This document shows, piece after piece, positions 1-4,723 of a DNA stretch of 6,386 bases. The DNA is taken from assembly GCA_019418525.1 (NCBI GenBank), contig DYBS01000132.1, positions 1 through 6,386 of the forward strand. Direction: 5' to 3'. Positions within the stretch are counted from its first letter, which is position 1. The number at the start of each line of letters is the position of its first letter. Below the pieces are notes generated by a model, which saw nothing but the letters and a program-made list of their open reading frames with translations, was not told the origin of the DNA and did no database searches. This DNA comes from Clostridiales bacterium. Lineage in GTDB: Bacteria > Bacillota > Clostridia > Oscillospirales > Oscillospiraceae. A program made the translations under genes and the position numbers.

Positions 1-119
1 GCGGCCACCGGCACGGCCTTGTCCAGCATCAGACGGAAGCCCTTGTTCTCCAGCTCCATGCGCTGAATGGCGCTGCCCTCAAAGCGCTCCATCAGCTCTA
101 ATACTTCGTTCAGTTCCAT
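1..119 (-). CDS. accB: Biotin carboxyl carrier protein of acetyl-CoA carboxylase (AccB), N-terminal fragment
   Basis: The reading frame starts at an ATG (119-117) and runs off the left edge with no stop; 39 codons are visible. The N-terminus reads MELNEVLELMERFEGSAIQR and continues with MELENKGFRLML. This matches the usual start of AccB, where a short helix-forming segment precedes a Leu/Glu-rich strand ending in a lysine-containing 'F-L-L' motif. AccB carries biotin on a C-terminal lysine (outside this window) and shuttles carboxyl groups in the cytoplasmic acetyl-CoA carboxylase, the first step of fatty acid synthesis. It begins 13 nt after the acpP stop, with a weak GGGGCGAAG-like ribosome binding site, so it is almost surely the second gene of that operon. 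The biotinyl domain is not seen, so the call rests on the N-terminus and the neighbouring acpP. Confidence 0.8.
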   Translation of the reverse strand, partial: MELNEVLELMERFEGSAIQRMELENKGFRLMLDKAVPVA

Positions 120-132
120 GGCACTTCGCCCC

Positions 133-360
133 TTACTCGGCGTGCTCCTCCAGATAGCGGACGATGTCGCCCACGGTCTGGACTTCCTTCAGCACCTCGT
201 CGGGCATGGACACGCCCAGCTCATCCTCCAGAGCGGCGTTCAGATCCACGGCGTCCAGGCTGTCCAGCTCCAGGTCATCGGTGAGGCTTGCCTCCATGGT
301 GACGGCCTCCAGATCGCAGCTCAGGTTGCTCACAATAATGTCACGGACCTTCTCAAACAT
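133..360 (-). CDS. acpP: Acyl carrier protein
   Basis: This 75-aa acidic protein has the usual ACP length and the hallmark LELDSLDAVDL. Ser34 in the DSL motif is the expected attachment site for 4'-phosphopantetheine, and the following helix (residues about 36-49, ending ALEDELGV) is the partner-recognition helix. ACP carries growing acyl chains through the cytoplasmic type II fatty acid synthase. The ATG at 360-358 is preceded by AAAGGAGA (plus-strand positions 369-376) at good spacing, which fixes the start. accB follows after 13 nt, so the two are probably co-transcribed from the promoter at 456-484. Cys15 is not an obvious family feature. A dedicated ACP for another pathway is possible, but pairing with accB favours the housekeeping acpP. 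Confidence 0.95.
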   Translation of the reverse strand: MFEKVRDIIVSNLSCDLEAVTMEASLTDDLELDSLDAVDLNAALEDELGVSMPDEVLKEVQTVGDIVRYLEEHAE

Positions 361-420
361 AGTTACGTTCTCCTTTCCCTTGTGGGGCGACGGACGTCGC
401 AGTTTGTAGTTTCAAAAATT

Positions 421-453
421 TTAATTAAAAAAATTTAATTAAAAAGTTTAAAC
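421..453 (-). promoter_or_regulatory. Candidate operator: AT-rich inverted repeat in the acpP leader
   Basis: A perfect 9-bp inverted repeat, TTAATTAAA (421-429) and TTTAATTAA (434-442) around AAAA, lies a few bases downstream of the predicted acpP transcription start (about 449). It is followed on the plus strand by the 8-bp palindrome GTTTAAAC (446-453), which covers that start. A weaker TTTG/CAAA symmetric element is at 403-416. The position suits a repressor site, and fatty acid genes of Firmicutes are commonly repressed by FabT/FabR (MarR family) or FapR. The sequence does not match a FapR site I know and only loosely resembles FabT sites, so the regulator is not identified. The AT-rich stretch could also simply be an unstructured leader. 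Confidence 0.4.
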
Positions 454-455
454 GT

Positions 456-484
456 ATTTTACTGACATCGCCAGAAAATGTCAA
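456..484 (-). promoter_or_regulatory. Sigma-A-type promoter of acpP-accB
   Basis: Read on the minus strand, a perfect -35 box TTGACA (484-479) is separated by exactly 17 bp from TAAAAT (461-456), a 5/6 match to TATAAT. The predicted start is an A near 449, giving a leader of about 89 nt before the acpP ATG. A 6-bp inverted repeat, TGACAT (463-468) with ATGTCA (478-483), overlaps the -35 box and the spacer and could itself be a protein binding site. Confidence 0.75.
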
Positions 485-500
485 GCTGTTTTTTCCGCCC

Positions 501-544
501 AAAAACGCCAAACGCCGCGTCCGAATCGCTCCGGTCGCGGCGTT
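501..544 (-). terminator. Probable rho-independent terminator of the LysR gene
   Basis: A 9-bp perfect stem, AACGCCGCG (511-519) with CGCGGCGTT (536-544), encloses a 16-nt loop that can add three inner pairs. On the minus strand the stem is followed by an interrupted T stretch, TTTGGCGTTTTT. It lies downstream of the LysR stop (691) and upstream of the acpP promoter, so it would insulate the two units. The T tract is imperfect and the loop large, so termination may be partial. On the plus strand a GGTTTTT lies just beyond the stem, but no plus-strand gene ends there. Confidence 0.6.
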
Positions 545-690
545 CTGGGTGGTTTTTCATGTAAAAAGGGGAAAGAGCCGGGAGTCAGTTGGGGACTGCT
601 TCTGTGGAAATACCACAGTTTTCCCGGGGTGGTGGGAACAAAACACACAAAATACAGTGGCTCGGACCCGCCGAACTTTGGCAGGGTGCC
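545..690. other. Non-coding spacer downstream of the LysR gene
   Basis: No convincing gene is seen on either strand. The only structure of note is a small perfect hairpin, CTGTGG (602-607) with CCACAG (613-618) around AAATA, followed on the plus strand by TTTTC. It would lie in the 3' untranslated region of the LysR transcript, where it lacks a following T run and so is unlikely to be the main terminator. It may help stabilise the mRNA end. Confidence 0.4.
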
Positions 691-1614
691 TCAGGTCGCA
701 TCCTCCGTGGTGATCTCGTCCTGGAAGAAGCGGGGCAGCTCCTTCAGCAGCATGGCCGCGGCGGGCGAATGGGGCCGGTTGCGATGGTGGATAAGGTAGA
801 ACTGCCGGGTGAGGAGGGGGCTGTCGTAATCAAAGGAGAGCACCGCCCCCATCTGCACATAGTCGCTGGCGGCCAGACCCGAGACGATGGAGATACCCAG
901 GCCGTTTTTGACGCCCTGAAGAATGCTCTCGGTGCTCTGGAGCTGGGCGGCCAGGGACAGCTCCCGGGGGTCCACGCCGATACCGCGCAGAAATTCCTCG
1001 CTGCGCTTGCGGGTGCCGGAGCCGGGCTCCCGGACCAGGAAGGGGCTGGAGCGCAGCACCTGACTGGTCATCTCCCCCTCCAACTCCTGGTACTCCGGGG
1101 TATTGGGGGTGATAATGACCATCCGCTCGGAGAAGAAGGGCGTGCAGATGCACCCGGCCTTCTGCACCGGGGAGCCGATGATGCCCAGCTCCGCCCCGTT
1201 TTCAAAGATGCGCTGGGCCACCTGGCTGCTGTCCCCCTGAAAGACCTGGAAAAATACCTTGGGGTAGCGCTGGCGCAGATGGGGCAGGATGCGGGGGAGG
1301 AGATACTGGGAGGGCACGGTGGACGCCGCCACCGACAGCGCGCCCTGGATGTCTGAGGAGGCGGTCTTGACATCCTGTTCGGCCCGCTCGCACAGGCCCA
1401 GGATCTGATTGGCGTAGCTGAAAAGGATGCTGCCCGTGGTGGTGAGCTGGATCTCCTTGGTGGAGCGCACCACCAGCTTGCTGCCCAGCTCGCTCTCCAG
1501 GGCGCTGATGTGGGCGCTGATGGTGGGCTGAGTCAGATAGAGGGCGTCGGCCGCCTTGGAAAAGCTCTTCAGACGCGCTACCTGGACAAACACTTCCAAT
1601 TGCTTGAGCTGCAT
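691..1614 (-). CDS. LysR-family transcriptional regulator, probably of selenium metabolism genes
   Basis: This 307-aa protein has the normal LysR-type length. Residues 1-60 form the winged helix-turn-helix, with the typical FSKAADALYLTQPTISAHIS core and LGSKLVVRS wing. Residues about 90-295 form the periplasmic-binding-protein-like effector domain, with STVPSQYLLP (98-107) at the usual first effector contact. Cys155 and Cys157 (GCICTPFF) sit in that domain and could sense a reactive ligand; this is speculation. The ATG at 1614 is preceded by AGGAGAGAGG (plus positions 1625-1634). It is divergent from selD with only 94 bp between the starts, the classic arrangement for a LysR protein that regulates itself and its neighbour. 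NCBI recognises a selenium-metabolism-associated LysR subfamily found beside such genes, and this protein probably belongs to it; that is recall plus context, not a search. A CysL-like sulfur role is the main alternative. Confidence 0.85.
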   Translation of the reverse strand: MQLKQLEVFVQVARLKSFSKAADALYLTQPTISAHISALESELGSKLVVRSTKEIQLTTTGSILFSYANQILGLCERAEQDVKTASSDIQGALSVAASTVPSQYLLPRILPHLRQRYPKVFFQVFQGDSSQVAQRIFENGAELGIIGSPVQKAGCICTPFFSERMVIITPNTPEYQELEGEMTSQVLRSSPFLVREPGSGTRKRSEEFLRGIGVDPRELSLAAQLQSTESILQGVKNGLGISIVSGLAASDYVQMGAVLSFDYDSPLLTRQFYLIHHRNRPHSPAAAMLLKELPRFFQDEITTEDAT

Positions 1615-1635
1615 AGAAATCGTTCCTCTCTCCTG

Positions 1636-1664
1636 TTGCTATTTGTGGATTCCCGGGGTAGAAT
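1636..1664 (+). promoter_or_regulatory. Likely selD promoter in the LysR/selD divergent region
   Basis: TTGCTA (1636-1641, 4/6 of the consensus -35) and TAGAAT (1659-1664, 5/6 of the -10) are spaced by 17 bp, predicting a start near 1671 and a leader of about 38 nt. The arms CTATT (1639-1643) and AATAG (1662-1666) form an imperfect dyad across the promoter where a LysR dimer could bind. A perfect TTGACA at 1674-1679 has no -10 at proper spacing. No clear promoter for the LysR gene on the other strand was found, though a TATTCT-like box overlaps the selD -10. Confidence 0.5.
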
Positions 1665-1708
1665 AGAGGGGCCTTGACACAGATATGAAAGAAAGAAGGT
1701 GCGGAAGC

Positions 1709-2764
1709 ATGTCATCCCAGCACGATAAAATCAAGCTCACCGAGATGACCTCGGCCGGTGGGTGAGGTGCCAAGATAGGACCGGGTGTCCTTGGCTCTCT
1801 GCTCGCCGATCTTCCCCGCATTTATGACCCCAATCTGATGGTCGGCTTCGACTCCAGCGACGACGCCGCTGTTTACCGTATCAACGACGACACCGCCATG
1901 ATCGCCACCGTGGACTTCTTCCCGCCCATCGTGGACGACCCCTTCCAGTTCGGACAGGTGGCCGCCACCAACGCCCTGTCCGATGTATGGGCCATGGGCG
2001 GCACCCCCAAGATCGCCATGAACCTGCTCACCTTCCCCAACTGCCTGTCCCTGGACGTGGTCAAGGGCATCCTGGCCGGCGGCTACGATAAGGTGATGGA
2101 GGCCGGAGCGGTCATCGTGGGCGGCCACAGCATCGAGGATAAGGAGCCGAAGTACGGCCTGTGTGTCACCGGCTTCGCCCGCCCCGATGAGATCCTCACC
2201 AACGACGGGGCGAAGGAGGGGGACCTCCTCATCATCACCAAGCCCCTGGGCACCGGCGTGCTCTCCACCGCCGCCAAGGCGGACCTGCTCACCCCGGCGG
2301 AGTACGACGAGATGCTCGCCGTCATGACCACCCTCAATAAGAAGGCCCAGGAGGCCATGCTCCCCGTGCATCCCAACGCCTGCACCGACATCACCGGCTT
2401 TGGCCTGCTGGGCCATGTGCAGGAGATGGCCAAGGGGTGCCAGCACACCATCGAGCTGTGGGCCGACGCGGTGCCCATCCTGCCCAAGGCCCTGGAGCTG
2501 GCCAAAGACGGCATCATCCCCAGCGGCGCCTACAACAACATGGGCTATCTGGCCAACGACGTGAAGGTGGAAAGCGGCATCCCGCTGGAGCGCAGCGATA
2601 TCCTCTACGACCCCCAGACCGCCGGCGGCCTGCTCATCTCGGTGCCGGAGGCCCGGGCGGAAGAGCTGCTCCACCGGCTCCACGATCTGGGCGTACCCGG
2701 TGCGGCCATCGGACAGGTCCTTCCCCGCGGGGAGCATCTGGTCCATGTGCGGCCCGGCCGCTGA
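1709..2764 (+). CDS. selD: Selenide, water dikinase (selenophosphate synthetase), selenocysteine-containing
   Basis: SelD makes selenophosphate from selenide and ATP, the selenium donor for selenocysteine and modified tRNA. Reading from ATG 1709 gives 351 residues if the in-frame TGA at 1763-1765 is decoded as selenocysteine (residue 19, TSAGGUGAK). That residue aligns with catalytic Cys17 of E. coli SelD, and Lys22 with essential Lys20. Family motifs follow: GFDSSDDAAV (46-55), metal-binding Asp69, Asp92 in the NALSDVWAMGG region, DITGFGLLGH with Asp227, and DPQTAGGLL from 301. Length and spacing match the family (about 345-350 aa). A start at 1838 would give 308 aa and lose the glycine-rich catalytic loop. 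The 1709 ATG has AAGG (1696-1699) nine bases upstream; an in-frame ATG at 1685 lacks a well-spaced site. The gene is divergent from the LysR regulator and has its own terminator. Confidence 0.95.
1763..1795 (+). promoter_or_regulatory. In-frame UGA (Sec codon) with bacterial SECIS hairpin
   Basis: The TGA at 1763-1765 is followed after three bases by a two-part hairpin. The lower stem is GCCAA (1769-1773) with TTGGC (1791-1795). A 5' bulge GATA (1774-1777) follows, then an upper stem GGAC (1778-1781) with GTCC (1787-1790) and a CGGGT loop (1782-1786). A bulged U just below a four-pair upper stem and a GGU in the apical loop are the features SelB needs in the E. coli fdhF SECIS. The loop lies about 17 nt after the UGA, within the usual bacterial range. 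The coding sequence also stays in frame with conserved SelD residues on both sides of the UGA. Confidence 0.85.
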
Positions 2765-2772
2765 CCTTGCGG

Positions 2773-2808
2773 AAAAACGGACTCCGGTTTGACCGGAGTC
2801 CGTTTTTT
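2773..2808 (+). terminator. Rho-independent terminator of selD
   Basis: A perfect 11-bp stem, ACGGACTCCGG (2777-2787) with CCGGAGTCCGT (2793-2803), has a TTTGA loop and is followed by a run of six T. It starts 8-12 bases after the selD stop. The A run before the stem makes it potentially active in both directions. It separates selD from the yedE unit. Confidence 0.95.
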
Positions 2809-2973
2809 GTCGGAATCCATTCTACCCTTCTATGCTAAGTATACACAGGCCCTGTCGAAAAAGAAAGAGTATATTTGGAAATAAAATAAAAGATATTGAT
2901 AAACACAGCGTATACTTTCCTAGCTTTATTGATTATTAAAATAATTTTTATAATTCTTTATAGATAAGCACAA
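2809..2973. other. AT-rich non-coding region upstream of the yedE promoter
   Basis: About 165 bp, strongly AT-rich beside GC-rich genes, with no supported gene. It contains the odd palindrome ACAGG-C-CCTGT (2845-2855) and two copies of GTATAC (2839-2844 and 2910-2915) that extend to an 8-bp inverted pair AAGTATAC/GTATACTT. A near copy, GTATAT, is at 2869-2874. A TATAAT at 2949-2954 with weak TTTATT (2925-2930) 18 bp upstream could be a second promoter, although AT richness makes chance matches likely. The region may act as an upstream activator site for the yedE unit. Confidence 0.4.
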
Positions 2974-3003
2974 TTTCCAATCCTCCATGGGGTGGGCTAT
3001 AAT
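2974..3003 (+). promoter_or_regulatory. Promoter of the yedE-tusA-like-DUF3343 unit
   Basis: A perfect -10 box TATAAT (2998-3003) has TTTCCA (2974-2979, 4/6 of the -35) 18 bp upstream. The start would be near 3010, leaving a leader of about 41 nt. The weak -35 with a perfect -10 is common where an activator assists, which fits a LysR-type regulator; that link is inferred. Confidence 0.6.
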
Positions 3004-3016
3004 GACACTGTAAATA

Positions 3017-3045
3017 TGTGGTTGTGTGTTACCACAAAGGAGGAG
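3017..3045 (+). promoter_or_regulatory. Leader hairpin directly before the yedE ribosome binding site
   Basis: TGTGGT (3017-3022) and ACCACA (3031-3036) pair around an 8-nt TTGTGTGT-type loop. The hairpin ends at the very base where the strong ribosome binding site AAGGAGGAG (3037-3045) begins. The pairing may be an RNA structure tuning translation or a DNA dyad for a protein. The stem does not cover the ribosome binding site, so it is not an obvious sequestering switch. Confidence 0.4.
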
Positions 3046-3050
3046 ATTCT

Positions 3051-4109
3051 ATGTCAAAATGGAAGGACCACGGCCTGATCATTCTGGCCGGTCTCATCGT
3101 GGGCGCCTGCTCGGTGGCCCTGGTGGCCCTGGGCAATCCCGCCAACATGGGCTTCTGTATCGCCTGCTTCCTGCGTGACATCGCCGGCGGTGTGAAGCTC
3201 CACTCCGCCCCCATCGTCCAGTACGTCCGCCCGGAGATCATGGGCCTGGTGCTGGGCGCCTTCATCATGGCGCTGGCCGGCAAGGAGTTTAACGTCCGGG
3301 GCGGCTCGTCTCCCATGGCCCGCTTCGTGCTGGGCTTCTGTGTAATGGTGGGCGCCCTGATGTTCCTGGGCTGCCCCCTGCGCATGGTCATCCGCCTGGG
3401 CGGCGGTGACGGCAACGCCATTCTGGGCCTGGTGGGCTTCGTGCTGGGCATTGGCATCGGCACCCTGTTCCTGCGCGCCGGCTTCTCCCTCAAAAAGTCC
3501 ACCCCCCAGCCCAAAGTGGAGGGCGTCCTGATGCCCGCCGTGGCCGTGGGACTGCTGCTTCTGTTGGTGGGCGCCCCTGCCCTGCTGATGTTCTCTGAGA
3601 GTGGTCCGGGCTCCATGCACGCCCCCATCGCCGCGGCCCTCATCGCCGGTCTGGTGGTGGGCGCTCTGGCTCAGAAGACCCGCCTGTGCATGGTGGGCGG
3701 CATCCGCGACGCCATTCTGTTCAAGGACTTCCACCTGCTCAGCGGCTTTGTGGCCATCTTCGTGGCCGTGCTGGTGGGCAACCTGATTCTGGGCAAGTTC
3801 AACCCCGGCTTTGCCGGTCAGCCCGTGGCCCATGTGGACGGAGTGTGGAACCTGCTGGGCATGGTTCTGGTGGGCGTTGGCTCGGTGCTGCTGGGCGGCT
3901 GCCCCCTGCGCCAGCTGATCCTCTCCGGCAGCGGCAACAGCGACTCCTCCATGGCCGTGCTGGGCATGGTGGTGGGCGCCGCTTTCTGCCACAACTTCGG
4001 TCTGGCCTCCTCCACTGACGGCCCCACCACCAACGGCAAGATCGCCGTCATCCTGGGCCTGGTCATCGTGTGCGCCATCGGTGCGCTGAACCTGGGCAAG
4101 AAGAAATAA
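3051..4109 (+). CDS. yedE: YeeE/YedE-family membrane transporter, selenium-metabolism type
   Basis: This very hydrophobic 352-aa protein has about nine or ten membrane segments in two related halves. Each half carries a motif ending in Arg-Asp (GFCIACFLRD, residues 34-43; RLCMVGGIRD, 211-220) and a GCPLR motif (Cys108 and Cys284). This duplicated pattern is that of the YeeE/YedE (Sulf_transp) family, in which thiosulfate transporters pass substrate along conserved cysteines in the membrane. The selenium-linked branch (YedE/FdhT) occurs beside selD and TusA/YedF-like genes, as here, so the cargo is probably a selenium or reduced sulfur compound. Residues 36 and 39 add a CxxC. I chose ATG 3051, not the in-frame upstream ATG 3018, because AAGGAGGAG lies six bases before it and the 3018 ATG is inside the leader hairpin. 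Its stop is 18 nt before the TusA-like gene. Direct evidence for substrate is absent. Confidence 0.88.
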   Translation: MSKWKDHGLIILAGLIVGACSVALVALGNPANMGFCIACFLRDIAGGVKLHSAPIVQYVRPEIMGLVLGAFIMALAGKEFNVRGGSSPMARFVLGFCVMVGALMFLGCPLRMVIRLGGGDGNAILGLVGFVLGIGIGTLFLRAGFSLKKSTPQPKVEGVLMPAVAVGLLLLLVGAPALLMFSESGPGSMHAPIAAALIAGLVVGALAQKTRLCMVGGIRDAILFKDFHLLSGFVAIFVAVLVGNLILGKFNPGFAGQPVAHVDGVWNLLGMVLVGVGSVLLGGCPLRQLILSGSGNSDSSMAVLGMVVGAAFCHNFGLASSTDGPTTNGKIAVILGLVIVCAIGALNLGKKK

Positions 4110-4127
4110 GGAAAGGGAGTTATCGTT

Positions 4128-4331
4128 ATGAACGAACTGGACGCCAGAGGCTATTCCTGCCCCGAGCCTGTGCTGATGACCAAGAACGCCCTGAAGGGCG
4201 GCGTGCCCTTGAAGGTGCTGGTGGACAGCATGACTCCCGTGCAGAACATCACCCGCTTCGCCACCAACGCCGGCTACAAGGTCACCCACAAGGCCGTGGG
4301 TGAGGACTTTGAGCTGACCATCACCAAGTAA
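4128..4331 (+). CDS. TusA-like sulfur/selenium carrier protein (single domain)
   Basis: This 67-aa protein starts MNELDARGYSCPEPVLMTKN. The CPEP motif with Cys11 at the start of the first helix defines the TusA/SirA/YedF fold, where the cysteine carries sulfane sulfur (or selenium) as a persulfide or perselenide. The rest, through VLVDSMTPVQNI and the GYKVTHKA strand, fits the two-layer alpha/beta fold. In selenium loci the usual partner is YedF, a longer protein of about 200 aa with a TusA-like N-terminus; here only the TusA part is encoded and the next gene supplies a separate small cysteine protein. AAAGGGAG (4112-4119) precedes the ATG by eight bases. A role in handing selenium from YedE toward SelD is inferred from context; plain sulfur transfer is the alternative. 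Confidence 0.88.
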   Translation: MNELDARGYSCPEPVLMTKNALKGGVPLKVLVDSMTPVQNITRFATNAGYKVTHKAVGEDFELTITK

Positions 4332-4332
4332 A

Positions 4333-4575
4333 ATGGAGCAGATCGCCACCTTCCACACCCACTTCGGCGCCATCCAGTTTCAGAAGCTCTGCAAGGAGCG
4401 TGGGGACAAGCCCAAGATGATGCCGGTGCCCCGGGCCTTATCGGCCTCCTGCGGCACCTGTGTGAAATTTGGCATCCCCTTCGATGAGGCCTCGATGGTC
4501 CACGAGGATCTGGACAGCATCTATGCCGTTGAGGGCTCGGATTACCGCCTGCTGTTCCACAACGAAGAAGAATAG
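4333..4575 (+). CDS. DUF3343 protein, putative Se/S carrier
   Basis: This small 80-aa protein resembles the DUF3343 family (Pfam describes it as a putative Se/S carrier-like protein). Its marks are the N-terminal strand and helix (IATFHTHFGAIQFQKLCKER), then the MPVPRALSASCGTCVKF motif with Cys40 and Cys43, and a C-terminal DYRLLF strand. Many relatives keep only the first cysteine of this motif, as I recall, so the CxxC here is worth noting; Cys20 is a third cysteine. The ATG is one base after the stop of the TusA-like gene and has no clear ribosome binding site, so translation is probably coupled to it and the two proteins may be made in fixed ratio. The strong terminator follows 15 nt after the stop. 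Biochemical function is not established; carrying selenium or sulfur on the thiols is inferred. Confidence 0.82.
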   Translation: MEQIATFHTHFGAIQFQKLCKERGDKPKMMPVPRALSASCGTCVKFGIPFDEASMVHEDLDSIYAVEGSDYRLLFHNEEE

Positions 4576-4589
4576 ACCTTTTTGATCCT

Positions 4590-4621
4590 GGGGCCTCCGC
4601 CAAAGCGGAGGCCCCTTTTTT
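4590..4621 (+). terminator. Strong rho-independent terminator after the DUF3343 gene
   Basis: A perfect 11-bp GC-rich stem, GGGGCCTCCGC (4590-4600) with GCGGAGGCCCC (4605-4615), closes a CAAA loop and is followed by six T. It ends the yedE unit and separates it from the histidine kinase gene. Confidence 0.97.
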
Positions 4622-4650
4622 GCTCTTATTACGCAACTTTTTTCACGGTG

Positions 4651-4679
4651 TGTACAAAACTATAAAAGTATTGTATGAT
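4651..4679 (+). promoter_or_regulatory. Likely promoter of the two-component system
   Basis: TGTACA (4651-4656, 4/6 of the -35) and TATGAT (4674-4679, 5/6 of the -10) are 17 bp apart. The predicted start near 4686 leaves about 38 nt before the kinase ATG, which has the strong ribosome binding site AAGGAGG (4711-4717). Confidence 0.55.
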
Positions 4680-4723
4680 GATAGAGGAATTCCATGGAAA
4701 TAGCCCCAAAAAGGAGGTAAATT

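Noticed and set aside
602..622. CTGTGG/CCACAG hairpin with TTTT as a plus-strand terminator
   Set aside because: No plus-strand gene lies upstream, the stem is only 6 bp and the T run is four bases; the 511-544 hairpin explains termination of the LysR gene better.
589..1356. 255-aa plus-strand open frame opposite the LysR gene
   Set aside because: Antisense shadow; the LysR protein on the other strand has complete family features and a good start.
1763..1765. TGA read as a true stop or frameshift making selD a pseudogene
   Set aside because: The frame is identical on both sides, the TGA falls at the known Cys/Sec catalytic site, and a SECIS-like hairpin follows; the rest of the gene is intact.
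1712..2746. 344-aa open frame on the minus strand opposite selD
   Set aside because: Low-complexity Gly/His/Val/Asp-rich composition caused by the codon pattern of selD; no recognisable domain.
2881..2990. Possible tRNA, small RNA or CRISPR in the AT-rich spacer
   Set aside because: No cloverleaf arms, no regularly spaced repeats, and no stable GC-rich fold seen; only promoter-like AT-rich sequence.
3054..4373. 439-aa open frame on the minus strand opposite yedE
   Set aside because: Its His/Gln/Gly/Ala-rich product is the typical antisense reading of a GC-rich gene, it has no ribosome binding site or family features, and the plus strand encodes clear YedE, TusA-like and DUF3343 proteins.
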